Counted from the first letter of the stretch, positions 52,774 through 61,325 are shown. The stretch is 64,000 nt of DNA from Neptunomonas marina (GCF_004005935.1 NZ_SACQ01000010.1:1-64000); one strand, 5' to 3'. Made by a program: numbers and translations. The notes: generated by a model not told the origin, from the letters alone.

Positions 52774-53250
52774 ATGTTACGTCCGTTTCTTATGCTGCTG
52801 AGTGCAGTACTCTTTTCTCTCCATGCTCATGCCGGCGACCCATACTGGTTAAAGGGCAAAACCGGTGATCGTGTGGCCGTTGAGGTGTTCCGCAGTGCTA
52901 CCTGTGGGTGCTGTAAAGACTGGATCGTCCATCTAAAAGAGCACAACTTTGATGTCACCGATACGGTTGTCGATGATGTTGCGCCAATTAAGCAACGTTT
53001 GGGGGTGCCGGTTCAGGGACAGTCGTGCCATACCGCAGTCATTGGGGAGCAAGTCTTTGAAGGGCATGTGCCGGCGCAAGATATTAAACGCGCGCTCAAA
53101 CAACCCAACCTGCAACTGCTGACGGTCCCTGGTATGGTATCGGGCAGTCCGGGTATGGATATGCCAGATGCTCCGAAACAGCCATTTAGAGTTTACTCAC
53201 TTGATAAACAGGGCCATGTGGAAGTTTTTAGTGAGTACGAAAACTATTAA
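52774..53250 (+). CDS. DUF411 metal-binding protein
   Basis: A 158-residue secreted protein (signal peptide ending LHAHA). It has the DUF411 core: EVFRSATCGCCKDWIVHLKEH with Cys44, Cys46, Cys47, a further Cys in QGQSCHTAVIG, and the EGHVPAQDIKRAL motif. The C-terminal segment is methionine-rich (VPGMVSGSPGMDM), suited to Cu(I). DUF411 proteins accompany copper and silver resistance genes. The ATG at 52774 is chosen because GAGGAG (52760-52765) is correctly spaced; an earlier GTG overlaps cueR. Confidence 0.88.
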   Translation: MLRPFLMLLSAVLFSLHAHAGDPYWLKGKTGDRVAVEVFRSATCGCCKDWIVHLKEHNFDVTDTVVDDVAPIKQRLGVPVQGQSCHTAVIGEQVFEGHVPAQDIKRALKQPNLQLLTVPGMVSGSPGMDMPDAPKQPFRVYSLDKQGHVEVFSEYENY

Positions 53251-53258
53251 TTGACCCG

Positions 53259-53282
53259 CAGCGCCTCAGTTTTGAGGCGCTG
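53259..53282 (+). terminator. Stem-loop after the copper cluster
   Basis: CAGCGCCTCA (53259-53268) pairs perfectly with TGAGGCGCTG (53273-53282) over GTTT. There is no U-run, but the ten-base G+C-rich stem just after DUF411 probably closes the unit. Confidence 0.6.
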
Positions 53283-53298
53283 GTATGTTGGAGCTGAT

Positions 53299-53724
53299 AT
53301 GTGGTTGCAACGCGAAGTAACACTTGCCCCGCGTAAGCGGGGTTTTCACCTCATCACCGATGAAATTGCGCGAGCCTTACCCGAGGTTAGCGACCTGAAT
53401 GTCGGTATATTGCACGTCTTTATTAAACATACCTCCGCTTCATTGACGATCAATGAAAATGCGGACCCGAGTGTGCGCGCTGATTTCGAGAGCTATTTCA
53501 GCCGCGTTGCAGCAGAGGATGAGCCATATTACACGCATATTTACGAGGGAAGCGATGACCTGCCTGCTCACCTGAAAAGCAGTTTGCTCGGTAGTAGCGT
53601 GTCGATTCCTATCGCTAACGGGCGGTTTAATATGGGGATATGGCAGGGTGTTTATCTAGGCGAGCACCGTAACCATGGTGGGCGGCGCACGTTAGTGCTG
53701 ACGTTAAATGGCGAATTGAGCTAA
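53299..53724 (+). CDS. yjbQ: YjbQ family (UPF0047) protein
   Basis: A 141-residue UPF0047 protein. Marks: HVFIKHTSASLTINENADPSVRADF, and NGRFNMGIWQGVYLGEHRNHGG at the end, with conserved His and Asp residues around the metal site. E. coli YjbQ has weak thiamine-phosphate synthase activity; the physiological role is not settled. The start is ATG 53299, with GGAG upstream; an upstream in-frame TTG (53251) would place the terminator stem inside the gene. Confidence 0.9.
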   Translation: MWLQREVTLAPRKRGFHLITDEIARALPEVSDLNVGILHVFIKHTSASLTINENADPSVRADFESYFSRVAAEDEPYYTHIYEGSDDLPAHLKSSLLGSSVSIPIANGRFNMGIWQGVYLGEHRNHGGRRTLVLTLNGELS

Positions 53725-53740
53725 GGGCACAGCGTAAAAA

Positions 53741-53768
53741 AGGAGCTGCCGTTGAACTCGCAGCTCCT
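53741..53768 (-). terminator. Intrinsic terminator of the CheW-like gene
   Basis: AGGAGCTGC (53741-53749) pairs with GCAGCTCCT (53760-53768), followed on the minus strand by TTTTTTACGC. Confidence 0.82.
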
Positions 53769-53783
53769 GATCGTGGAGGAGCT

Positions 53784-54344
53784 TTAGTGAAACTCTTCTT
53801 CACTAATAGGGGTGATGCTGGCCATCATTTTGCTCAGATCCAACAGAATTGTTAGCACGCCGCTGTGGTAGCAAACGCCTTGCACGTATTTGCGGCTGGA
53901 GTCATCACCCGCAACGTTTGGTGCGCGCTCAATATCGTTTTGCGGAATATTGATCACTTCATCAACGCTATCCACCACGAGGCCAATGACTTCCTGCTCG
54001 TTAAATTCGACCATGATGATGCGCGTGTCGTCGTCGATATCAACGGTCGGCATGTTGAACAAACGGCGTGTATCAATCACAGTTGCAACATTACCACGCA
54101 GGTTGATGATGCCAAGAATATAGTAGTCTGCGCCGGGCACAGGCGTAATGTCGGAGTAGCGCAAGACCTCTTTTACTTGCATGACGTCGATGCCGTAGAG
54201 TTCGTTGTTGACCTTAAAGGTGGCCCACTGGTGATAAACGATCTCTTCTTGGTTGGCGCGACGAGCTCGCTCCTTTTTATCTTTGGTGGCCTGCTGCATG
54301 CCTTCCAGCATTTTCAGTTGTTCTGACTCTTCTTGTAAGCTCAT
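53784..54344 (-). CDS. CheW-like chemotaxis coupling protein
   Basis: A 186-residue CheW-domain protein that would couple chemoreceptors to a CheA kinase. An N-terminal charged, coiled-coil-like extension of about 35 residues precedes the CheW domain: WATFKVNNELYGIDVMQVKEVLRY, TPVPGADYYILGIINLRGNVATVID, and IGLVVDSVDEVINI. It has no receptor or kinase genes near it in this window. A monocistronic unit with its own terminator. Confidence 0.88.
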   Translation of the reverse strand: MSLQEESEQLKMLEGMQQATKDKKERARRANQEEIVYHQWATFKVNNELYGIDVMQVKEVLRYSDITPVPGADYYILGIINLRGNVATVIDTRRLFNMPTVDIDDDTRIIMVEFNEQEVIGLVVDSVDEVINIPQNDIERAPNVAGDDSSRKYVQGVCYHSGVLTILLDLSKMMASITPISEEEFH

Positions 54345-54371
54345 TTTGCTTGGTCCGCCTTCATTAACTTG

Positions 54372-55148
54372 CTAACGCCATGATGCGATTTTAGCTAACC
54401 CGCTTTGGGTATCTTTTTCAGGGAAATACTCAAACGCGACGTAGCCGGTGTATCCCATAGTGTCGATTGCATCAAATAGGTTGCTGAAGTTGATCTCTCC
54501 GGTGCCTGGTTCATGGCGCCCCGGTACATCAGCGACCTGAATATGCCCAACCCTGCTCAAATGAGATCGTAGGGTGTGGATCAGGTTACCCTCCATGATC
54601 TGCATATGATAAACGTCATATTGCACGGCGAGGTTAGAGATATTCGCACGCTCGATCAACGCTACCGCTTGCTGCATGGAGCTTAGAAAAAAGCCCGGTA
54701 CGTCCAACGTATTAATTGGCTCTATTAACAAAGAGATACCGCGCTCTTCCATATAAGAACCAGCATAGCGCAGATTCTCGATAAGTGTATTTTCAGCACG
54801 TTTTTTATCGACCTCAGGGGGTAATAATCCGCTCAGGCAGTTCACCTGCGCAACGCCCAGAGCTTTCGCATACTCAGCGCATTGCTCAACGCCGGCACGA
54901 AACTCAGCAACTCTGGTGGGGTCGCAGGCGATACCGCGGTCGCCAGCCGACCAATCACCCGCGGGTAAGTTGATCAAAATGAGCTGGAGGGCGTGTTGGT
55001 CGAGCTGGGTTTTTAACGTATCGATATCCAGTTCGTAAGGGAACTGAACTTCCACATGTTTAAATCCTGCCTCTTGCGCTAGCTTGAATCGCTCAGCTAG
55101 CGGTACCTCGGTGAACAGTGTACTTAGATTGGCTGCAAATTTAGGCAT
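54372..55148 (-). CDS. hyi: Hydroxypyruvate isomerase
   Basis: A 258-residue TIM-barrel isomerase (AP endonuclease 2 family) that interconverts hydroxypyruvate and tartronate semialdehyde. Marks: FAANLSTLFTEVPLAERF, LINLPAGDWSAGDRGIAC, LLIEPINTLDVPGFFL with a metal-binding Glu, YDVYHMQIMEGNL and QVADVPGRHEPGTGEI. It overlaps the 3' end of glxR by eight bases, and the two enzymes act in sequence on tartronate semialdehyde. Confidence 0.93.
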   Translation of the reverse strand: MPKFAANLSTLFTEVPLAERFKLAQEAGFKHVEVQFPYELDIDTLKTQLDQHALQLILINLPAGDWSAGDRGIACDPTRVAEFRAGVEQCAEYAKALGVAQVNCLSGLLPPEVDKKRAENTLIENLRYAGSYMEERGISLLIEPINTLDVPGFFLSSMQQAVALIERANISNLAVQYDVYHMQIMEGNLIHTLRSHLSRVGHIQVADVPGRHEPGTGEINFSNLFDAIDTMGYTGYVAFEYFPEKDTQSGLAKIASWR

Positions 55149-56052
55149 CGGTTTGCTCTTCGTGCGAGTGTGTTTGCACTTTAGCCGGTTGGTTTAGCGC
55201 CTCGAGTTGGAGCAGAAGACCGCTGTGGTCCACATGATCGAGCCCTTGGTTAACCAGCGCGAGATATTCGTCATGGGTGCGTTGTGTTAATGGCAGCGTC
55301 AATTGATGATCGTGAGCGGTATCTAGAATGGTGCGCAGATCTTTAAGCTGTACACGTGATGTTGCACCTGGGGTAAATTCGCGCTCGATCATACGTTGCC
55401 CGTGCAGTTCGAGGATGCGGCTATCAGCAAAGCCGCCCAGCAGGGCTTCTCTGACTGCGGCGGGATCGGCTCCGCCAGCACTCGCGAGCAGTAGCGCTTC
55501 GGAAACTGCGCCAATGGTGATGCCAACAATAGCTTGGTTGGCGCATTTAGCGAGCTGCCCCGATCCAGCTGGCCCGATATAGGTGGTTTTTTTACCGAGG
55601 ACGTTAAAGACAGGTTGGGCTCTCTTTAGTGCGGATTGGCTTCCGCCAACCATAATAGAAAGTGTGGCTTGCTCAGCACCGACTTGGCCCCCAGAAACGG
55701 GGGCATCTAAGTAGTCAGCGCCCTGTGTTTGGGCATCAAGAGCGTGCTTTTTTGCGAGTGTTGGCGGTGTTGATCCCATATCAATCAGCAGGGAGCCCGA
55801 TCGCAACGCGGAGAGCGCCTTCAGGTCATACAGCACATGCTCAACCACTGTGCCGTTTTCCAGCATGAGAATAACGATATCGGCATCTGCCGTAGCTGCT
55901 TCTGGAGTCTCCGCCCACTGTGCTCCGCGCTCGCACAACGGCGCTGCTTTGGCAGGAGTACGGTTCCAAACGGTTAACTCAAAGCCTGCATCGAGCAGAT
56001 GATGGGCCATTGGTAGACCCATGAGTCCGGTACCTATCAAGGTGAGCTTCAT
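55141..56052 (-). CDS. glxR: Tartronate semialdehyde reductase
   Basis: A 303-residue beta-hydroxyacid dehydrogenase that reduces tartronate semialdehyde (2-hydroxy-3-oxopropionate) to glycerate. GTGLMGLPMAHHL is the nucleotide-binding loop, DAPVSGGQVGAEQ the substrate-binding segment, GPAGSGQLAKCANQ holds the catalytic lysine, and DLRTILD is a late motif. Asn-Arg in VWNRTP suggests NADP preference. It has an acidic/His tail and precedes hyi in one message. Confidence 0.93.
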   Translation of the reverse strand: MKLTLIGTGLMGLPMAHHLLDAGFELTVWNRTPAKAAPLCERGAQWAETPEAATADADIVILMLENGTVVEHVLYDLKALSALRSGSLLIDMGSTPPTLAKKHALDAQTQGADYLDAPVSGGQVGAEQATLSIMVGGSQSALKRAQPVFNVLGKKTTYIGPAGSGQLAKCANQAIVGITIGAVSEALLLASAGGADPAAVREALLGGFADSRILELHGQRMIEREFTPGATSRVQLKDLRTILDTAHDHQLTLPLTQRTHDEYLALVNQGLDHVDHSGLLLQLEALNQPAKVQTHSHEEQTDA

Positions 56053-56080
56053 TGTTATTGTTCTTCCTTGTCTGGTTAGC

Positions 56081-56416
56081 TTATAGACAGTTCGTTGGTT
56101 TAGGTAAGCCCGCTAAGCGCGCCGCTTGCTTAGCGGGGCTCTCTGGAAAGAGCTTCATCAGATACATGCTTTTGCCCTTATCGGGGCCGAGTTGCTGCCC
56201 CACGGCTTTGACGAGTGGACGCATAGCGGGGGAGAGCCCGAACTCTTGGTAGAAGTGGCGAATAACGCCGATGATCTCCCAATGGGAATCGGTCAGAGTA
56301 ATGTTTTCTTCTTCTGCGAGTGCTTGAGCAAGCTCCTCACTCCAGTCGTCGAGGTTAAGCAGGTAGCCCTCGTCGTCTAAGTTCACGGTGCTGTTTGATA
56401 GTGAAATCTCTTGCAT
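56081..56416 (-). CDS. tusE: TusE/DsrC family sulfur relay protein
   Basis: A 111-residue sulfur carrier. The catalytic Cys is penultimate (PKPTNCL, Cys110), accepting sulfur from TusD for tRNA 2-thiouridine formation with MnmA. DDWSEELAQALAEEENI and SHWEIIGVIRHFYQEF are typical. It follows tusB by five bases. Confidence 0.93.
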   Translation of the reverse strand: MQEISLSNSTVNLDDEGYLLNLDDWSEELAQALAEEENITLTDSHWEIIGVIRHFYQEFGLSPAMRPLVKAVGQQLGPDKGKSMYLMKLFPESPAKQAARLAGLPKPTNCL

Positions 56417-56421
56417 AGGGG

Positions 56422-56718
56422 TTAAAACCAGCTAATGACTTTGTTGTTTTCGATACTTAGGCGGATAAAGTCATCATCGCTTGCGACGGCCACACCACTA
56501 TCACCGGATAGGGTGATACCACGCGCCGCTAAATCCGCACGAAGCGCATACACCTTGATATCAGCGGCGATGATCTGTGCTGTGAATGTGTCATCAGCAC
56601 AGCCGTAGACGCCGTTTTCAATCAGTAGCAATGTATCCCCTGCTTGCAGTGCGCGCTGGCAATCGTGCCAAAGGCTGCTGTTTGAAGGGGCTTTGTTCAA
56701 CGTATGTAGAGTGCTCAT
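56422..56718 (-). CDS. tusB: TusB/DsrH sulfur relay protein
   Basis: A 98-residue subunit of the TusBCD complex. MSTLHTLNKAPSNSSLWHDC and LLLIENGVYG are family landmarks; KVYALRADLAARGI is the central strand-helix region. Its single-base overlap with tusC indicates coupled translation. Confidence 0.9.
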   Translation of the reverse strand: MSTLHTLNKAPSNSSLWHDCQRALQAGDTLLLIENGVYGCADDTFTAQIIAADIKVYALRADLAARGITLSGDSGVAVASDDDFIRLSIENNKVISWF

Positions 56719-57074
56719 CAGAATCGTAAAACCACATCATGTTTGGCGATAAAAGCGCTGAGTGCGTCGCTCCCAAGTGGTGAAGCTGGGCTTTGCTGAT
56801 ACTCAACTCCGCGCTGCTCGGCATCGTCTGTTACGACGAACAGTTGGTCAATGTCGTACATGGGTAGCGCTGCACAGACTTGAGCAACGCTCTTTTGCTC
56901 AATATCCGCAGGGTTTTGCTCTGCCTGCAGTAGCCATGTGGCATCCCCGCTAAATAAGATCGAGACGGTTTGGTCAAACGCTGCGCTCGTCAGTGCAATA
57001 TCGAGCGCTTCGCGAGCGTTGGGCGTGCCATAGGGAGCTTGGGAGAGAATCAGTAGAATGCTCTTTTGTGACAT
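56718..57074 (-). CDS. tusC: TusC/DsrF sulfur relay protein
   Basis: A 118-residue subunit of the TusBCD hexamer. SILLILSQAPYGTPNAREALDIAL is the opening strand/helix, VSILFSGDATWLL the middle, and an Asp/Glu-rich end follows. It transfers no sulfur itself but builds the complex with TusD and TusB. Confidence 0.91.
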   Translation of the reverse strand: MSQKSILLILSQAPYGTPNAREALDIALTSAAFDQTVSILFSGDATWLLQAEQNPADIEQKSVAQVCAALPMYDIDQLFVVTDDAEQRGVEYQQSPASPLGSDALSAFIAKHDVVLRF

Positions 57075-57076
57075 AT

Positions 57077-57469
57077 CTAACCTCCAAACGTCACAAGGCG
57101 ATCAGAGAGTAGTATCGCTTCGGTTAGCTGCCCAAGCCCTGATAATTGAAAGGGTGCCTCAATATTGTGAGCAGGCTTTTCATGGCGCTTGGCTTCTGTT
57201 GGATCAAGCACACCACGCTTTAGGGCGGCTGCGATACAGATCACCAAATCAAGGTCGTGGTGCAGCGCTAACTCGTGCCAAAGCTGCATAATGTTCTGCT
57301 CATCTCGCTGGGGAGCGTTCAAGAAAGAGCCGCTGAGTACGCTTTCACCATAAAAAAACACGCGGTGAACCTCATGGCCCGCTGCCAGCGCCGCTTTTGT
57401 ATAGCGGTAGGCGGTGTGCACTGCTTGGCTGTTGTGTGGCGATCCGTAGATCAAGATAGAGAATTTCAT
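57077..57469 (-). CDS. tusD: TusD/DsrE sulfurtransferase subunit
   Basis: A 130-residue sulfur-accepting subunit. FSILIYGSPHNSQAVHTAY, VHRVFFYGESV and DLVICIAAALKRGVLD with the active cysteine in the ICIAAA segment mark it as TusD. It is the first gene of the tusDCBE operon, which delivers cysteine-derived sulfur to tRNA wobble uridine. It begins just after the yccA terminator. Confidence 0.93.
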   Translation of the reverse strand: MKFSILIYGSPHNSQAVHTAYRYTKAALAAGHEVHRVFFYGESVLSGSFLNAPQRDEQNIMQLWHELALHHDLDLVICIAAALKRGVLDPTEAKRHEKPAHNIEAPFQLSGLGQLTEAILLSDRLVTFGG

Positions 57470-57488
57470 ATCAACAAACCCAAATAAA

Positions 57489-57524
57489 AACGCCCCGCAA
57501 TCTTAACAAAGAAAGCAGGGCGTT
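57489..57524 (-). terminator. Intrinsic terminator between yccA and tusD
   Basis: AACGCCC(C)GC and GC(A)GGGCGTT arms pair around a 16-base loop; on the minus strand the stem is followed by TTTTTATTTG. Confidence 0.75.
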
Positions 57525-57545
57525 GCTTAGATGTTCGGTGCTAGA

Positions 57546-58226
57546 TTAGTCGTCGCTAAAGGCACCAACTAAGCTTAGTAGATGGACCAGCAAGTTATAG
57601 ATATTCAGGTACAAGCTGACTGTTGCCATCACATAGTTTGTGTACACGCCGTTGACGATATTGCTGGTGTCATAAAGAATGAAACCTGCCATCAGCAGCA
57701 CCACCAAAGATGAGAACGCAAGGCTCATGCCGCCTACGTCTACACCGAACAGCGGCAGAACGAACAGCGCAACCATCGCGATTAATAGCACCATAGAGCC
57801 GGCTGCTAAGAAGCCGCCCATGAAGCTAAAGTCTTTTTTGGATGTGAGCACGTAAGCGGACAAGCCCACGAACGTTAGTGCGGTCATGCCAAGAGCGGTT
57901 GCTACAATTTGGCCGCCATTTGCCATACCCAAGTAGTGGTTAAGCAATGGACCGAGACCGAAGCCCATCAAGCCTGTAAACAAAAATGTTAGCGGTAGTG
58001 CAGCAGCGCTGTTCTGTTTTTTGTTCAACACAAACAGCATCACGAAACTCACGATAATACTACCGAGGTACACGATAAACGGAGGGTTGATAGCCATGGA
58101 GATGACAGCTGTCACAGCACTGAAAACCAGCGTCATCGCTAACAACATGTAGGTGTTGCGGATTAACTTGTTGGTTTGAAGTACCGACTGTTGCGAGTCG
58201 ACACCCATCGAACGTACATTGCTCAT
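57546..58226 (-). CDS. yccA: Bax inhibitor-1/YccA family membrane protein
   Basis: A 226-residue, seven-helix inner-membrane protein. Family sequences: LAMTLVFSAVTAVISMA, GLMGFGLGPLLNHYL, DVGGMSLAFSSLVVLLMAGFILYDTSNIV with the conserved Asp pair and YLNIYNLLVHLL near the end. E. coli YccA is a substrate and modulator of the FtsH protease. It lies beside the tus genes as in many gammaproteobacteria. A sigma-32-like promoter precedes it. Confidence 0.92.
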   Translation of the reverse strand: MSNVRSMGVDSQQSVLQTNKLIRNTYMLLAMTLVFSAVTAVISMAINPPFIVYLGSIIVSFVMLFVLNKKQNSAAALPLTFLFTGLMGFGLGPLLNHYLGMANGGQIVATALGMTALTFVGLSAYVLTSKKDFSFMGGFLAAGSMVLLIAMVALFVLPLFGVDVGGMSLAFSSLVVLLMAGFILYDTSNIVNGVYTNYVMATVSLYLNIYNLLVHLLSLVGAFSDD

Positions 58227-58260
58227 ATCATCCTCTGTATTAGCGTCTTAAGTCAGTGAA

Positions 58261-58290
58261 TATAATGGCGATTTCGCCGTGCATTTCAAG
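58261..58290 (-). promoter_or_regulatory. Sigma-32-like (heat-shock) promoter of yccA
   Basis: Read on the minus strand: CTTGAA, 14 bases, CGCCATTATA. Sigma-32 promoters have CTTGAA and CCCCATNT-like boxes separated by 13-17 bases, so the match is good. The predicted start is about 28 bases before the yccA ATG. A sigma-70 reading (TTGAAA, 18 bases, TTATAT) is also possible. Confidence 0.5.
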
Positions 58291-58372
58291 AGATATGACC
58301 CTACACGGCACGAAAAATTCCAAGTAAAATAGTCGGAAATACTTTTCCCGCCCTAAAATCAAGCGTATCGAC

Positions 58373-59197
58373 ATGCCTTACTTAGATATCCTGTATCAGG
58401 ATGATGACATTATTGCTATCCATAAACCTGCGGGCTTGCTAGTACATCCGAGCTGGATTGCACCCAAGAAAACCCCGAACTTAGTTTATTCGTTGAAACG
58501 GTATCTGCGTGGCGAGCCAGTCTATACGATTCATCGTCTGGACCGAGCGACCTCTGGCGTTATCGTCTTTGCCAAGAAAAAAGAGGTCGCCCAAGCCTTA
58601 AATGCCATGTTTGCTGAACGCAAGGTGCAAAAGACCTATCTCTGCGTGACGCGTGGTTTTGTGCCAGAAGAGGGTGTGATCGACTACGCGTTAAAGCCGA
58701 TCTTTGACAAGAAAGCTGACCCGCTGGCAGATCCTGACAAGCCAGCCAAAGAGGCGGTATCAGCGTATCGGCGCTTGGGCACAGTGGAGTTGCCGATCCC
58801 AATTGGAAAATACCCTTGTGCGCGCTACTCGCTAGTGGAAGTTAAGCCCACCACCGGCCGCAAACATCAGATCCGCAGACATATGAAGCATATCTTCCAC
58901 CCGTTGGTGGGGGATACGAAGTACGGTGAAGGGCGCCATAATCGCTTGTTTAGAGAGCACTTTGCGACACGCAGAATGCTGTTGATGGCGACGGAGTTAA
59001 GCTTTGAGCACCCGACAACCGGCGAAATGTTAACCATTAAAGCTCCCGTATCACGCAAGGTCTCAGAATTGTTTGATCAACTCGGTTGGCAAGGACTGTA
59101 TCCGGCACCGGTTGAACGCACTGAGCGCCAACTCGAAGCCCTTGCTGGCGCGATTGACGATGATGATAGCTTTGAGCTGAGTGAAGATTCAGATTAA
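58373..59197 (+). CDS. truC: tRNA pseudouridine synthase TruC (RluA family)
   Basis: A 274-residue pseudouridine synthase. The catalytic aspartate is Asp57 in HRLDRATSG; HKPAGLLVHPS and TGRKHQIRRHMKHI with HPLVGDTKYG are TruC-type. It modifies U65 in some tRNAs. Compared with E. coli TruC it carries an acidic tail of about 15 residues (GAIDDDDSFELSEDSD). No S4 domain is present. Confidence 0.92.
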   Translation: MPYLDILYQDDDIIAIHKPAGLLVHPSWIAPKKTPNLVYSLKRYLRGEPVYTIHRLDRATSGVIVFAKKKEVAQALNAMFAERKVQKTYLCVTRGFVPEEGVIDYALKPIFDKKADPLADPDKPAKEAVSAYRRLGTVELPIPIGKYPCARYSLVEVKPTTGRKHQIRRHMKHIFHPLVGDTKYGEGRHNRLFREHFATRRMLLMATELSFEHPTTGEMLTIKAPVSRKVSELFDQLGWQGLYPAPVERTERQLEALAGAIDDDDSFELSEDSD

Positions 59198-59252
59198 TGG
59201 CCATCGTTGCGCCTCTTTAGTCGAGATTGCTCAATCTGGCGCTGGATTACAC

Positions 59253-59305
59253 TTGTCGTGCAGGCGAAAAAACGTATGCTAAACACTCCCGCGCACCCTG
59301 TGCGC
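59253..59305 (+). promoter_or_regulatory. Candidate promoter and leader stem-loop for mtnN
   Basis: TTGTCG (59253-59258), 16-base spacer, TATGCT (59275-59280). Just after the expected start a perfect hairpin GCGCAC-CCT-GTGCGC (59291-59305) would form at the 5' end of the message, possibly protecting it. Confidence 0.4.
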
Positions 59306-59333
59306 CAACTATCTACGAGGATCAACCCGTTTA

Positions 59334-60095
59334 ATGAACACACAGCGTTCTCTTAGCACTCTTTTAGCAGAGAAAAAATCGCAAAATGCGGCTATCTGCG
59401 TCGGCATCATTGGTGCAATGGAGCAGGAAGTTGAGATTCTGCGCAACGCATTGCAGAACCGCGAAGATCATGAAGTCGCAGGTTATGCGCTATATACCGG
59501 AACGCTTGATGGTGTGAGCGTGGTGTTACTGAAGTCGGGTATTGGCAAGGTTAATGCAGCGATCAGCACGACTATCATGCTGAATCTGTTTAAACCCGAT
59601 TGTGTGATTAATACTGGCTCTGCAGGTGGCTTTGATCCCGCCTTGAGCGTTGGTGATATTGTCATCTCGTCTGAGGTGCGCCATCACGATGTGGATGTCA
59701 CCATTTTCGGATATGAAATGGGCCAAGTGCCGGGCTCCCCGGCGGCTTTCGTTCCTGACGAGAGCATGGCAGCGGTGGCTGAGAAGTGTATCGCTCAGAT
59801 GCAAGGGATGCAGACAGTACGTGGCTTAATCGCGACGGGTGACAGCTTTATGAACGACCCTGAGCGGGTTGAGAAAACGCGGGCTGCATTTCCGACGATG
59901 AAAGCGGTTGAGATGGAAGCAGCTGCGATTGCTCAAGCATGTCATCAGTTCCAAACGCCATTTATTGTCATTCGTGCACTGTCAGACATTGCGGGTAAAG
60001 AATCTAACTTATCGTTTGAACAGTTTTTAGAAACCGCCGCCGCACATTCAGCTGCGATGGTTCAGGCCATTACCGTGGAGCTTGGGCAGCTTTAA
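59334..60095 (+). CDS. mtnN: Methylthioadenosine/SAH nucleosidase
   Basis: A 253-residue nucleosidase that cleaves MTA, S-adenosylhomocysteine and 5'-deoxyadenosine. [31 protein letters not shown] and [17 protein letters not shown] with the catalytic Asp are all present. It has a 22-residue N-terminal extension ([18 protein letters not shown]) before the usual start strand; no better start exists downstream, and GAGG at 59317 gives a 13-base spacing. The gene follows an unlinked truC. Confidence 0.93.
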   Translation: MNTQRSLSTLLAEKKSQNAAICVGIIGAMEQEVEILRNALQNREDHEVAGYALYTGTLDGVSVVLLKSGIGKVNAAISTTIMLNLFKPDCVINTGSAGGFDPALSVGDIVISSEVRHHDVDVTIFGYEMGQVPGSPAAFVPDESMAAVAEKCIAQMQGMQTVRGLIATGDSFMNDPERVEKTRAAFPTMKAVEMEAAAIAQACHQFQTPFIVIRALSDIAGKESNLSFEQFLETAAAHSAAMVQAITVELGQL

Positions 60096-60146
60096 CCCTC
60101 GTACCACTGTGATTGCAGATAGCATAAGAATAAAGAGAGCTTGTAT

Positions 60147-61325
60147 ATGATTACATCGTTTCACCCCCCTAAACGTACGCTGATGGGCCCAGGCCCTTCT
60201 GATGTGAGCCCGCGTGTACTAGAGGCCATGTCGCGTCCAACGATCGGCCATCTTGACCCAGCCTTCGTCACTATGATGGATGAGGTCAAGGTTCTGCTTA
60301 AGCAGGCGTTTAAAACCGAAAATGCCCTGACGATGCCCGTTTCTGCTCCCGGATCGGCTGGCATGGAAGCGTGCTTTGTCAACTTGGTTGAGCCGGGTGA
60401 TAAGGTCATCGTTTGCCAAAACGGCGTGTTTGGTGGCCGTATGAAGGAGAACGTAGAGCGCTTTGGTGGTGAAGCGGTGATGGTGCAAGATGCTTGGGGA
60501 GCTCCTGTCAGTGTCGAGAAAGTCAAAGCGGCATTTGCTGAACATCCTGATGCGAAAATTCTAGCGTTTGTGCATGCCGAGACCTCAACGGGTGTGCGCT
60601 CTGATGCGCAGGCTTTGTGTAAGGTGGCGCAAGATCACGGCGCGTTGACAATTGTCGATACTGTAACTTCGTTAGGTGGTAGCGAGCTGCGTGTTGATGA
60701 GTGGGGTATTGACGCCGTTTACTCGGGCACTCAGAAGTGCTTATCCTGCCCACCGGGTATCTCTCCGGTCAGCTTTAGCGAAAAGGCGCTAGCGAAGGTC
60801 CAAGCCCGTGAAACGCGCGCACCGAGCTGGTTTTTGGATAAAAAACTCGTGATGGGATATTGGGGCGGTGAGGGCAAGCGTGCTTACCACCACACCGCGC
60901 CGGTAAACTCGTTGTATGCGCTGCATGAGTCTCTCGTGATTTTGCAAGAAGAGGGTGTTGAGAAGGCGTGGGAGCGCCATGCTTTGCATCACCAAGCGCT
61001 TAAAGCTGGTTTAGAAGCGATGGGCATCAACTTCTTAGTTGATGAGGCCTATCGTTTACCACAGCTCAACACGGTTCTAATTCCCGAGGGTGTTGATGAT
61101 GCGCAGGTTCGCAGTGCGTTGCTGAATAACTTTAATCTAGAAATTGGCGCGGGCCTCGGCGATTTAGCAGGCAAGGTGTGGCGTATTGGCCTAATGGGCG
61201 CTGCATGTAACCGCACGAACGTGGTGTTATGTGTCTCTGCATTAGAAAGTACGTTGGCACGTATGGGAGCTGATATCCCGGTTGGCAAAGCGCTGCAAGC
61301 CGTAGAGGCGGTCTACGCGAGCTAA
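60147..61325 (+). CDS. Alanine-glyoxylate (serine) aminotransferase
   Basis: A 392-residue fold-I PLP aminotransferase of the AGT/SGT class. GPGPSDVSPRVLEAM and GHLDPAFVTMMDEV are N-terminal hallmarks; the PLP lysine is in YSGTQKCLSCPPGISP, near residue 200; GAGLGDLAGKVWRIGLMG closes the fold. It converts glyoxylate plus alanine to glycine plus pyruvate, or serine to hydroxypyruvate. The ATG at 60147 is favoured by GAGAG at 60134-60138; a TTG six bases upstream is too close. It complements the hyi-glxR pair. Confidence 0.93.
   Translation: MITSFHPPKRTLMGPGPSDVSPRVLEAMSRPTIGHLDPAFVTMMDEVKVLLKQAFKTENALTMPVSAPGSAGMEACFVNLVEPGDKVIVCQNGVFGGRMKENVERFGGEAVMVQDAWGAPVSVEKVKAAFAEHPDAKILAFVHAETSTGVRSDAQALCKVAQDHGALTIVDTVTSLGGSELRVDEWGIDAVYSGTQKCLSCPPGISPVSFSEKALAKVQARETRAPSWFLDKKLVMGYWGGEGKRAYHHTAPVNSLYALHESLVILQEEGVEKAWERHALHHQALKAGLEAMGINFLVDEAYRLPQLNTVLIPEGVDDAQVRSALLNNFNLEIGAGLGDLAGKVWRIGLMGAACNRTNVVLCVSALESTLARMGADIPVGKALQAVEAVYAS

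Noticed and set aside
53865-54326. 153-codon ORF antisense to the CheW-like gene
   Set aside because: Entirely overlaps a clear CheW domain; repetitive His/Asp/Val composition reflects antisense translation.
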